From Spiro-02 sp034114085 (GTDB taxonomy: Bacteria; Spirochaetota; Spirochaetia; Sphaerochaetales; Sphaerochaetaceae), in the NCBI GenBank assembly GCA_034114085.1, contig JAXEWB010000058.1, positions 10,482 through 74,481 of the forward strand: 64,000 nucleotides of DNA, given 5' to 3'. The translations under genes and the position numbers were made by a program. The notes beneath the pieces are model-generated. The model ran no database searches. It was not told the DNA's origin and saw nothing but the letters and a program-made list of their open reading frames with translations. This document shows positions 1-8,817 of this stretch, piece after piece (position 1 is the first letter of the stretch; every line of letters starts with the position of its first letter).

Positions 1-1
1 C

Positions 2-3000
2 TATGAATTTGATGGAGAAGCATTGACCGCGGTCCATCTGAACCTGCGGTATCGAGAATTGGTCGGTCGTGACTTGGTTGATTTGTCGCATGTTTCTGTA
101 CTCCACCCCGTACATCCGGACGACCGGGCGGCTATGGTCGAAGAATTGAAGCTCGCCATCGCCGAAAAACGGGATTTTGACCGCGATGTCCGTATTCTGT
201 ATGGCGACGGTCCGGAGGTGTACCGCATGTTTCATGTCACGGCCCGGATCATCCCCAAGGAGGAGGACGGCATATATTCGGTCTATGCGACCTATACTCA
301 ACTTGAAGATGAAACGCTGGCATACCAGGCGATGCTTCCAGTCGTATTGTCGGCGGTTATCGCCACATCCTCCGATCCGTGTTTCGTCAAGGACCGCAAC
401 TATCGGTATATCTGCTGCAATCGTCTTTTCGCACGGCTTGCTGGTTTTCTCGATGAAAAAGAAATCGTAGGGAAAACGGATTATGACCTCGTGAGCAGGG
501 ATTATGCGGATATCTATCGTGCGGAAGATGAGCGGATACTCGCAAGCAAACAGGCGAAACTCAATTTTGAAGCCCGGATGCCGGTTCTGGATGGTTCCTT
601 CCGTTACAACAGCACATCGAAATATCCATTGCTGGATTCCCAGGGGAATGTCGTCGGCATCTATTGTGAAACGCGGGACGTCACGACGGTGCGCCGGCTC
701 GATTCGCAGCTCAAGCTTCTGACCGACAGCATCCAGTGCGGTCTCGCCACCTATAGATATTCCATCGGCAATATTGAAATGGTCTATTGCAATGATGGAT
801 TTGTCAAATTGTTCGGCTATGCCCGGGAAGGATACCTGGAAATCAGCGCCGGCAATCCCCTGGGCCGGGTTTTTGAGGAAGACATCCCTGAACTCATGGC
901 GCAGCTCGACGCCTTGCTGCGCGGCGATGCTTCGTTGGAGCGGGTCTGCCGTATACATGTGAACGGCGGCGGGTACAAATGGATCAGCTACAAAGGAGTG
1001 GTCGCAGGCCGAAGCGAGGGCTCGGTGACGGTGAACGTTGTACTGCTGGATGTAACCGAGCTTCAGGAATCCATGGAACGGCTGCGTATCAGTGCGGACG
1101 AGCATCGCCTGGCCATGGAGCATACCGGGAATGTCGTCTGCCGCTTTACCATAGCCGACCGGACGCTCACCATGACGCCGGAAGTCGCCGCCTTGCGCGG
1201 ATTGCCGGAAAAAGTCATGGACATGCCGTTCGGTATGGTCCGTCTGGGGAAGATAGCGTCTGATAGTGAAAAGACATATGTCGATTTCTATGAAAAGCTC
1301 ATTCATGGCGAGGAGCACAGCGACATGGTCTTTCATACGCTGGTACCTGGCGGCTGGCGGTGGCTGGAGGGGCATGCTTCAACGATCTTTTCCGCGGATG
1401 GGAATCCTGTTTCCGCGGTCGTATCCTTTGTGGACGTAACGGACCAGTTGGAAAAGGAAGCGGTGTACAAAAAATGGCAACAATCCTTTGCTGACAAGGA
1501 TTTCGGGTCCTATACGTTGTTCCGTTGCAATCTGAGCAAGGACGCCTCCTTTGATACGATTGAGGGAGGGCTTTTGAAAATCTCGTTCAATCCGGACCTC
1601 CTGACGTTTAACGAACGTACCGCGGAATATGTACAGCGATTTGTCTTTGATGAGGATCGTGAGCGGTATGCCGCGTTCCTCAATTCGGACACGCTGCTTG
1701 CGAATTATTATCGTGGAAAACGCTCCGGCCTGCTTGAATATCGGGAGAAGCTACCGGACGGCGCCGTAAGATGGCTTCATCTTTCTGTCGATCTTGTGGA
1801 ATATCCTAATTCCACAGATGTGGAAGCGTATCTCATGTATGAAAATATCGACGACAGCAAGCGTGAGGAGCTGTTGACTATCGAGCGCGCGGAAAAAGAC
1901 CCATTGACCGGCGTACTCAACAGGGCGACCTTTGCGGCGTGGGCGGAGCAACTCATCGCTACTGCCAGGCCGGAGACGAAACATGCTCTGCTGATGCTCG
2001 ATATCGATGGATTCAAGCTGGTCAACGATGTATTCGGTCACGCCGCCGGGGATCAGGCTCTCGTCGACATAGCCCGTCTCATGCGTTCTTCTTTGCGCCG
2101 TGGCGATTTGCTGGGTCGGCTTGGCGGGGACGAATTTGTCGTGTTCTTGAGAGATGTCGAAAATGATGCCGCAATAGCGAAAAAAGCCAGACAGCTGTGC
2201 TCCTTGGTCAAAAAGGCTTTCAGTGTGGAGGTTCAGATATCGGGAAGCATTGGAGTCGCGGTCTGCCCACGGGACGGTACGGACTTCGACTCGCTATATA
2301 GAAAGGTCGACATGGCTCTGTACCATGTGAAGGGGTCTGGAAAAAACAATTATGCGTTCTATCATGAAACCATGGACAATGAACATCTGGAGCTGACCGC
2401 GGAAGCGCATGATTGTCCGGATATTTCCAAAATGGAGAAAAAACGGCGCATGCTCATTGTCGATGACAACAAGATCGATTATGCGTTCCTGTGCAATTTG
2501 TTCAAGGATGAGTTCACCATTGAAAAAGCGAAGGATGGCGTCTCTGCGCTGATTCGCCTCAGGCATTATGGGATGGCGATTTCCGTTGTCCTTCTTGACC
2601 TGATGATGCCCGGCATGGATGGTTTCGCAGTTTTGGAAAAGATGCGGAGCAGTCTGGAACTTCGGTCCATTCCCGTTGTGGTCGTCAGCGGTTCCGAGGA
2701 TCGGGAAACAAGTCTCCGGGCGATCAGAAGCGGTGCGTCGGACTTCGTTACGAAACCCGTCGATGCGGATTTGCTTCGCATCCGCGTTCAATCGGTCATT
2801 AGCAAAGCTGAAAATGAGCGTCTGCGTGCGCAGAACAGTTTCCTGGAGATCGAGGAGGCCGAACTCGCCAAGTACCGGATGGCCTATGAGCATATGGGAA
2901 TCGTGCTTATTGGCCTTGACTGGGTGAATGGAACCTTTACCTATGATCCCTCCATTTCTGAATTCATCTCTGGAATCTGGGACAATCGTACACTATGGCA

Positions 3001-3238
3001 TATCCTGCTTTCTGATATGGTGACGGATGTCCTGACAGTCCAGGCAATGCAGAATCTTGTCCATGATATCGCGGAGGACCGGCACCGCATGAAAGGCGGG
3101 ATGATGGTGAATCTGGCGACTCCGATGAAGGGGACGCGTCGCTTTCACATGAATGTATACAAACAGGTAGACGAATGTCAGTTGGCGCGCAGACTTGTCA
3201 TCACGCTGCAATGCGGGGAAGGTGATTCAGTGGACTGA
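2..3238 (+). CDS. Multi-PAS diguanylate cyclase with receiver domain (5' partial)
   Basis: The reading frame is open from the first bases, and its first residues align with the middle of a PAS region in the next gene, so the true start lies upstream of the window. In order the visible part holds about four or five PAS-type sensor modules (residues 1-620), a GGDEF domain (about 625-790), a receiver domain (about 815-940) and a PAS-like tail. The GGDEF signature is intact at residues 708-712. An RRGD inhibitory site lies five residues before it (R699, D702), so an active, product-inhibited diguanylate cyclase is expected. The receiver has the acidic pair (IVDD) and phospho-acceptor D866 in LLDLMMP. 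No membrane segment is visible, so it is probably cytoplasmic. The TGA overlaps the ATG of an alternative upstream start of the next gene. It is part of a collinear signalling locus with HPt and hybrid kinase genes, which could phosphorylate the receiver. Confidence 0.9.
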   Translation, partial: YEFDGEALTAVHLNLRYRELVGRDLVDLSHVSVLHPVHPDDRAAMVEELKLAIAEKRDFDRDVRILYGDGPEVYRMFHVTARIIPKEEDGIYSVYATYTQLEDETLAYQAMLPVVLSAVIATSSDPCFVKDRNYRYICCNRLFARLAGFLDEKEIVGKTDYDLVSRDYADIYRAEDERILASKQAKLNFEARMPVLDGSFRYNSTSKYPLLDSQGNVVGIYCETRDVTTVRRLDSQLKLLTDSIQCGLATYRYSIGNIEMVYCNDGFVKLFGYAREGYLEISAGNPLGRVFEEDIPELMAQLDALLRGDASLERVCRIHVNGGGYKWISYKGVVAGRSEGSVTVNVVLLDVTELQESMERLRISADEHRLAMEHTGNVVCRFTIADRTLTMTPEVAALRGLPEKVMDMPFGMVRLGKIASDSEKTYVDFYEKLIHGEEHSDMVFHTLVPGGWRWLEGHASTIFSADGNPVSAVVSFVDVTDQLEKEAVYKKWQQSFADKDFGSYTLFRCNLSKDASFDTIEGGLLKISFNPDLLTFNERTAEYVQRFVFDEDRERYAAFLNSDTLLANYYRGKRSGLLEYREKLPDGAVRWLHLSVDLVEYPNSTDVEAYLMYENIDDSKREELLTIERAEKDPLTGVLNRATFAAWAEQLIATARPETKHALLMLDIDGFKLVNDVFGHAAGDQALVDIARLMRSSLRRGDLLGRLGGDEFVVFLRDVENDAAIAKKARQLCSLVKKAFSVEVQISGSIGVAVCPRDGTDFDSLYRKVDMALYHVKGSGKNNYAFYHETMDNEHLELTAEAHDCPDISKMEKKRRMLIVDDNKIDYAFLCNLFKDEFTIEKAKDGVSALIRLRHYGMAISVVLLDLMMPGMDGFAVLEKMRSSLELRSIPVVVVSGSEDRETSLRAIRSGASDFVTKPVDADLLRIRVQSVISKAENERLRAQNSFLEIEEAELAKYRMAYEHMGIVLIGLDWVNGTFTYDPSISEFISGIWDNRTLWHILLSDMVTDVLTVQAMQNLVHDIAEDRHRMKGGMMVNLATPMKGTRRFHMNVYKQVDECQLARRLVITLQCGEGDSVD

Positions 3239-3297
3239 TGGAGAACTGGTCAAAGTGGAAATTGGCAATGAAGCACTGTTTTCAGGAGGCTCGTAGG

Positions 3298-6200
3298 ATG
3301 CGAAGGATGTTGTTGGTCGTCGATGATATCGAGACGAACAGAGAAATACTGAAAAAGATACTTGGTGATGAATATGATATTATAGAGGCGTCCGACGGCG
3401 CCGAGGCTATTTCCGTCATGAAGGGAAACAGCGGAACGCTTTCGGCTGTGCTCCTGGATCTTGTCATGCCTGTAATGAATGGCTTTGAGGTTCTGGCACG
3501 GATGCGGGGAGAGCCCCAGCTTTCCCATATTCCCGTCATTGTGACGACCGGACGGACGGAAGATGAATCCGAGGTCCAGGCATTGTCATTGGGAGCCAAC
3601 GACTATATTACGAAACCATACAATTCCACGATCATCAAACACCGCATCCGCAACATGATCAAGTTGCGCGAGACTGCCGCGACTATCAATATGTTGCAAA
3701 GGGACATGCTTACCGGGTTGTACAATCGTGAGATTTTCTTTGAAAAAGCGAAGGAGATGATAGCGAAAAAGCCTGTGGGATATTATGTCATGGCCTCGTT
3801 CAATATTGACAATTTCAAGGTAATCAACGATCAGTACGGTACGGACAAAGGCGACTTGGTACTTAAGCATGTGGCTGATTGCCTTGACCGTTGCATGAAG
3901 CTGTTGAACGGAATCTGTTGCCGTGTCACGGCGGATAACTTTGCTGTACTCTATCCCAGCGAAGCCATGGATTCAGAGGTCCTGGCGAAGTGCCATCAGA
4001 AGATAGCCGCTCCCGAATGTCTCGGCCGGTCGTTCGGCGTGCGGATTGGACGCTATGTGGTGACGGACCCGGCCATTTCCGCCAGCGCCATGTATGATCG
4101 GGCTACCGTAGCTGAAATGTCGGTAAAAGGCCGGTATGATGTCTTTATCGCACAGTATGACGAGTCCATGCTGTTGCGCATGCTGCGGGAACAGGAAATC
4201 GTCAATGAAATGAACGGCGCGCTGGCGGAAGGTCAGTTCGAGATTTGGTTTCAGCCTCAATTCAATCATTCTTCTGGCGCGCTCATTGGCGCGGAGGCGC
4301 TTGTTCGTTGGTGTCATCCGCGGAAAGGGCTTGTGTCTCCCGGGGAATTCATCCCCGTGTTTGAACGAAACGGTTTTGTATATGAACTGGACAAGTATGT
4401 GTGGGATCAGGCCTGCCGCAACCTTCGCAAGTGGTTGGATGCCGGGCGTGATCCGCTCCCCATTTCCGTCAACATCTCGCGCTATGACCTGTTTCAGGAG
4501 GATTTGCTCGACAGTATCACTAGGTTGGTTTCCAGATATGACCTGCCTACCGAGTTGCTTCGGTTTGAAATCACGGAATCCGCATTCGCCGGTGCGTCTG
4601 ACCGGATCATTGATGTCGTGGAGATGTTGAAAGGCAAAGGGTTTATTGTCGAGATTGACGATTTCGGTAGCGGTTATTCCTCTCTCAACATCTTGAAGGA
4701 CGTCCCTGCGGATATTCTGAAGCTGGATATGCGTTTTCTGGAAAGCGGACGGAATCCGGCGCGTGGCGGGAATATCCTGGAGTCCGTCGTGCGTATGGCC
4801 AAATGGCTGGGAATGCCGGTTATCGCCGAAGGCGTTGAGACGATTGAGCAAGCCGAATTTCTTAAATCCATCGGCTGTTACTATATCCAGGGCTACCTGT
4901 ACGCTCGACCGATGCCGCTTGCCGACTATGAGGCGTTTGTCAATGACTATGAGAAAGAACGGGAAATGTTTGCCCTGAAAACGATGGAAAACCTTGACAA
5001 CAACACCTTTTGGGATCCGAAATCATTGGAAACGCTCATTTTTAATTGTTATGTGGGAGGTGCATGCATCTATGAGTATTACGATGGCAAAATAGAATTG
5101 CTGCGCATCAATGAAAACTATATCCATGAACTTGGGGTGGACTCACTTTCGGAGGCGGAGGTTCTGGAACTTGATTTGAGTCGGTATATGGACGAAGAAA
5201 ACAAGGCGCTTATGCTGGAGAACATTACTTGTGCGATCCAAACCGGCAAAGAATCCAACTGCGAGGTCTGTCTGTCGAATTTGCCCGGATCAGGTTCGCT
5301 CACCTATATCCTTACTGCCGTCAGGGTAATAGCAACGGTTGGTTCATGCCATCTTCTCTATTGTTCCGTCATCAACATGACTGCGCTCAGGGAGGCTGAA
5401 CAGAAAGAAAAAAAGGCCTACGACCAGATGCGGGCTGTCATGGATGATGTTCCCGGCGGTTTTTGCCAGATGCAGGTGTTGCCGGACAGAACTGTGAAAA
5501 TCGTATATGTGAATGAAGGCTTCTGCAAACTGGTGGATATGGAAAAGAAAGAAGTCATGGCTTTGTATGGCGTCGATGTTTTTATAGGTTTGCATCCACA
5601 GGACAGGATGGTTGTCAGGGAAGCCTATAGAAAGGACGCTTCAAAAACCGGACAGCTTCATATACGGTGCAGGATACGGCATGGCAAGTCTGGATATATC
5701 TGGACCATGTTGTTCGGCCGTATCACACAGACGGAATCCGGAGAAGTATTTGTAAACGCCTATTATACGGATGTCACGGAACCGTCGTGCCTTGAAGACC
5801 AACGCCGTGACCAGCTGGACAACCTTCCATGTGGCACTGCGCTATATGCCTACTCAGAAGGTACGCTGAAGATTGACCATCTGAACAAACGATATCGTGA
5901 GCTTGTGGGACGCGCACTGGATGATCCAGCCACGGCATCCGTACTCAATGTCGTACATCCTGCGGACAGGACTCCCTTCATGGAGGAAATCAAGACGGCC
6001 ATCGCTGAAAAGCGTGATATCATGTGTACGATTCGGCTTTGCTATGCGGATACGAAGAATGTATACCGCACCTTCCAGGTCAATGGCCGCGCTGTAGAAA
6101 ACAACGATGGTACATTTTCCATATATGCTACATTCCTTCTAGTTTCAGCGGAAGAAGCGATGCTTCAAAAATTATTGCCGCAGATCCTTGACGCTATCAT

Positions 6201-7848
6201 GGATTCCACTACCGATCTATCCTTCGCCAAGGACAAGGACTACCGGTATCTCTGTGGCAGTCATCCGTTTCTCCGGATGGTCGGGCTTGAACAGGAGCGT
6301 GATCTTGTCGGAAAGACGGACTACGACCTGTTTGAGAAGTCCATAGCCGATAAGTTCCGCAGCGATGATATCCAACTGATGCAGAGCGGCAAGTCCCTGA
6401 TCGATATACTGGAGGAAATTCCTTCCGATGATAACGTCCAGCATTATTCCTCCACTTCCAAATACTTGTTGCGGGACACCTCAGGGAACATCGTCGGGTT
6501 GTACGGTGTTGGACGCGATATTACGGAATACCATGCGGCCTTTGAGCAATTGCGGTTTCTGACCGAAAGCGTTCCCTGTGGAATCGCTTCCTTTGAGGTG
6601 ACGGAGAACGGTCTGCGCAATACCTATTTCAACGAGGGGTTCTACAATTTTTCCGGTTATACCAAGGAGGAATACAAGGGAATCATCGAACTAGACGCGC
6701 TAGGCCTGGTATTCAAGGAAGATATCCCTCCATTACTGAAAGCGATACAGGCCATCAAACGTGGGGAACTACATTCGGCGGACTGTTGTTATCGTTGTCA
6801 CAAACGGGACGGCGGATACCGGTGGATGAGCATGAAAATCGTTGTCTCGGAACGTCGTGAAAACCCTCTGGTCATCAATGTGGTGCAGTTTGATATTACG
6901 GAGCGCAAACTGGCGGAAGAACAGCTGCGCATGAGCGAGGAGCAGTATCGGATAGCAATGAAACAAAGCGGTAACATCATGTGTCGCTATGATGTCCAGG
7001 ACCGCTCGCTCAACATGTCTTCCGAGGTGGCCGCGATATTCGGCCTCCCTGAAAAAACAGTGGATGTTCCGTACGAGCCGGTACGTTTGGGAATCATCGC
7101 TCCCAATAGTGTCCAACCCTACATTGCTTTCTATGAGGGAATCTTCCATGGCGAGAAAACAGGGGCTGTGGAAATTGAATGCCGGACCATGTGGGGCTGG
7201 CGCTGGCTGAAGGCCTGCCAATCCACGGTTTTTTCCGATGACGGGGAACCTGCTTATGCGGTGATTTCGTTCGTAGACATTACCCTGCGGCGCATACAGG
7301 AGAAAGAACACGCTTTATTGGTTGAAAACGAACGGATACTGCGGAAAAAAGCCGATATCGATGGATTGACCGGAATCTACAACAAGATTGTAACGGAAAC
7401 GAAAATCAGGAAGCGCATAGCGGAGAAAAGAGAACTGCCCTATGCATTGCTGATCGCGGACATCGACGATTTGAAAAAAATCAATGATACGCTCGGGCAT
7501 TTGCAGGGCGACAGGGCGATTCGCCTGATTGCTGATATCATTGAGACGCAATTTCAGATTCATGATATTGTCGGCCGCGTAGGCGGCGATGAGTTCCTGG
7601 TGTTTTTGGATGGAATAGGTGACAGGACGACGATAAGCAAGCTGTTGACCTCCTTGACCGAACGTATCGCTACGGTGAGAGTCGGCGAACGGGATGAAAG
7701 TCCCATATGTGTCAGCATCGGCGTGGCTGCGGCTGAAAACGAGTGGATTGATTTTGAAACATTGTATTTGCAAGCGGACAAGGCGTTGTACCATGTCAAG
7801 CGCAAGGGGAAAAAGTACTTTTCATTCTATTCGCGTGAGTTTGATTAA
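3298..7848 (+). CDS. Receiver / degenerate GGDEF / EAL / multi-PAS / GGDEF protein
   Basis: A very large c-di-GMP turnover protein of 1516 residues. The start at 3298 is preferred because AGGAGG lies 8 bases upstream and the receiver begins at once (MRRMLLVVDD); an in-frame ATG at 3238, overlapping the previous stop, would add 20 residues. Domains: receiver (1-125, phospho-acceptor D54); GGDEF-like domain with TADNF in place of the signature (211-215), so catalytically dead; EAL phosphodiesterase (about 310-550) with E333-A334-L335, EITES, IDDFGSGYSSL and AEGVET motifs kept; a string of PAS modules (about 570-1340); and a C-terminal GGDEF with intact signature (1429-1433). The I-site position reads QIHD, so feedback inhibition of this cyclase is probably lost. 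It carries apparent synthesis and degradation domains in one chain, switched by phosphorylation and PAS ligands (inference). The PAS block resembles that of the preceding protein. Confidence 0.92.
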   Translation: MRRMLLVVDDIETNREILKKILGDEYDIIEASDGAEAISVMKGNSGTLSAVLLDLVMPVMNGFEVLARMRGEPQLSHIPVIVTTGRTEDESEVQALSLGANDYITKPYNSTIIKHRIRNMIKLRETAATINMLQRDMLTGLYNREIFFEKAKEMIAKKPVGYYVMASFNIDNFKVINDQYGTDKGDLVLKHVADCLDRCMKLLNGICCRVTADNFAVLYPSEAMDSEVLAKCHQKIAAPECLGRSFGVRIGRYVVTDPAISASAMYDRATVAEMSVKGRYDVFIAQYDESMLLRMLREQEIVNEMNGALAEGQFEIWFQPQFNHSSGALIGAEALVRWCHPRKGLVSPGEFIPVFERNGFVYELDKYVWDQACRNLRKWLDAGRDPLPISVNISRYDLFQEDLLDSITRLVSRYDLPTELLRFEITESAFAGASDRIIDVVEMLKGKGFIVEIDDFGSGYSSLNILKDVPADILKLDMRFLESGRNPARGGNILESVVRMAKWLGMPVIAEGVETIEQAEFLKSIGCYYIQGYLYARPMPLADYEAFVNDYEKEREMFALKTMENLDNNTFWDPKSLETLIFNCYVGGACIYEYYDGKIELLRINENYIHELGVDSLSEAEVLELDLSRYMDEENKALMLENITCAIQTGKESNCEVCLSNLPGSGSLTYILTAVRVIATVGSCHLLYCSVINMTALREAEQKEKKAYDQMRAVMDDVPGGFCQMQVLPDRTVKIVYVNEGFCKLVDMEKKEVMALYGVDVFIGLHPQDRMVVREAYRKDASKTGQLHIRCRIRHGKSGYIWTMLFGRITQTESGEVFVNAYYTDVTEPSCLEDQRRDQLDNLPCGTALYAYSEGTLKIDHLNKRYRELVGRALDDPATASVLNVVHPADRTPFMEEIKTAIAEKRDIMCTIRLCYADTKNVYRTFQVNGRAVENNDGTFSIYATFLLVSAEEAMLQKLLPQILDAIMDSTTDLSFAKDKDYRYLCGSHPFLRMVGLEQERDLVGKTDYDLFEKSIADKFRSDDIQLMQSGKSLIDILEEIPSDDNVQHYSSTSKYLLRDTSGNIVGLYGVGRDITEYHAAFEQLRFLTESVPCGIASFEVTENGLRNTYFNEGFYNFSGYTKEEYKGIIELDALGLVFKEDIPPLLKAIQAIKRGELHSADCCYRCHKRDGGYRWMSMKIVVSERRENPLVINVVQFDITERKLAEEQLRMSEEQYRIAMKQSGNIMCRYDVQDRSLNMSSEVAAIFGLPEKTVDVPYEPVRLGIIAPNSVQPYIAFYEGIFHGEKTGAVEIECRTMWGWRWLKACQSTVFSDDGEPAYAVISFVDITLRRIQEKEHALLVENERILRKKADIDGLTGIYNKIVTETKIRKRIAEKRELPYALLIADIDDLKKINDTLGHLQGDRAIRLIADIIETQFQIHDIVGRVGGDEFLVFLDGIGDRTTISKLLTSLTERIATVRVGERDESPICVSIGVAAAENEWIDFETLYLQADKALYHVKRKGKKYFSFYSREFD

Positions 7849-7891
7849 ACTGGTGGATGAATGCAGTTTTGGACTGAAATGAGGTTGTCAT

Positions 7892-8344
7892 ATGGATAAG
7901 ATACGTCTTGTTGAGAAATTGATTGTCTATGGTGCCGATATGCGAGGCGTCCATGATCGTTTCATGGGTGATTCAGCGCTCTACGAGAAATGCTTCCTTG
8001 GTTTCTTGAAAGAACCGAATTTTGATGCATTGGAGCGGTCGATGGACGCCGGGGACTATGTTCAGGCTTTTGAAGCAGCGCATGCCCTGAAGGGGCTGTC
8101 CGGTAATCTGGGGCTGATACCATTCTACGACGTCCTTTGCAAATTGGTTGAATCCCTCAGGATGAAGGCCTTGCAGAACGTCGAGGCGGAATATGCCGAT
8201 GTGGTTTCCGCCTTTCATCTGCTGGAGGCTATTGTGGCGCCAGACGCATCAGATGCGGGGGACGGCGTTGCGCATGCCGTGGATGATAGCGGTGTCGCCG
8301 TATCGAATGGAAACGCCGGTATCGCGCAGGTCAGGGAGGAATGA
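7892..8344 (+). CDS. HPt phosphotransfer protein 1
   Basis: A 150-residue protein made of one histidine phosphotransfer domain. The signature AHALKGLSGNLGL places the phospho-accepting histidine at H64, with the usual lysine three residues on and the glycine-rich turn after. HPt proteins shuttle phosphate between receiver domains of hybrid kinases and response regulators in the cytoplasm. GAGG lies 7 bases before the ATG. The last 40 residues are Ala/Asp/Val-rich and not part of the fold. It sits 43 bases after a receiver-EAL-GGDEF gene and before a second HPt gene, so the receivers of the two c-di-GMP proteins are its natural partners (inference from position). Confidence 0.88.
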   Translation: MDKIRLVEKLIVYGADMRGVHDRFMGDSALYEKCFLGFLKEPNFDALERSMDAGDYVQAFEAAHALKGLSGNLGLIPFYDVLCKLVESLRMKALQNVEAEYADVVSAFHLLEAIVAPDASDAGDGVAHAVDDSGVAVSNGNAGIAQVREE

Positions 8345-8430
8345 AGGCATGATGTCTCGTCTGGACTGGATGGACGCTGTTCCAACTTACCCGACAGCAT
8401 GGTTCTTGAAGAGCGGGGGAACACTGTACT

Positions 8431-8811
8431 ATGAATGAGAAACAACGGCATGCGTTGATGCTTCGCGAGACGGACGTGCAAGGAGCGTTGCGACGGTTGT
8501 GCGGCGATGAACAGCTGTATATCTCCTGTCTCGGGATGTTCTTGGACGACCCCACCATGGATGAGTTGAACGAAGCGATCAGGATCAAGTCGTGGGACGA
8601 AGCCTTTACCGCGGCCCATGCGCTCAAAGGGCTTGCCGGGAACATGGGGTTCGTGCCGCTCATGCACTCTACCGGGAAACTGGTCGTTTTGATACGCGGC
8701 GGGCGACTTCAGGAAATCGGGGACTGCGTCGCTCAGATCAACAGCAACTATCGGGACATCACCGATGCGATTCGCACGAGTTTTACCCATAAAGAAATAA
8801 AAGGAGAATAA
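8431..8811 (+). CDS. HPt phosphotransfer protein 2
   Basis: A 126-residue single-domain HPt protein. The signature AAHALKGLAGNMGF gives the phospho-accepting residue as H63. It resembles the HPt encoded just upstream closely enough to suggest local duplication (inference), but the flanks have diverged. It lies six bases before the CheB-CheR-kinase-receiver gene, so it is a candidate phosphate carrier for that receiver. The Shine-Dalgarno region is weak (GCGGGGGAACA before the ATG), and a 28-30-codon open frame overlaps its start, so translation could be coupled. No enzymatic residues other than the histidine site are visible. Confidence 0.87.
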   Translation: MNEKQRHALMLRETDVQGALRRLCGDEQLYISCLGMFLDDPTMDELNEAIRIKSWDEAFTAAHALKGLAGNMGFVPLMHSTGKLVVLIRGGRLQEIGDCVAQINSNYRDITDAIRTSFTHKEIKGE

Positions 8812-8817
8812 CATACC

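Noticed and set aside
5833..5856. TGGCAC-like sequence as a sigma-54 promoter
   Set aside because: It lies inside a coding region and lacks the TTGC half at the right spacing.
8349..8438. A 28-30-codon open frame between the first two HPt genes
   Set aside because: It overlaps the start of the second HPt, has no recognisable sequence, and could be a chance frame; at most it affects translation coupling.
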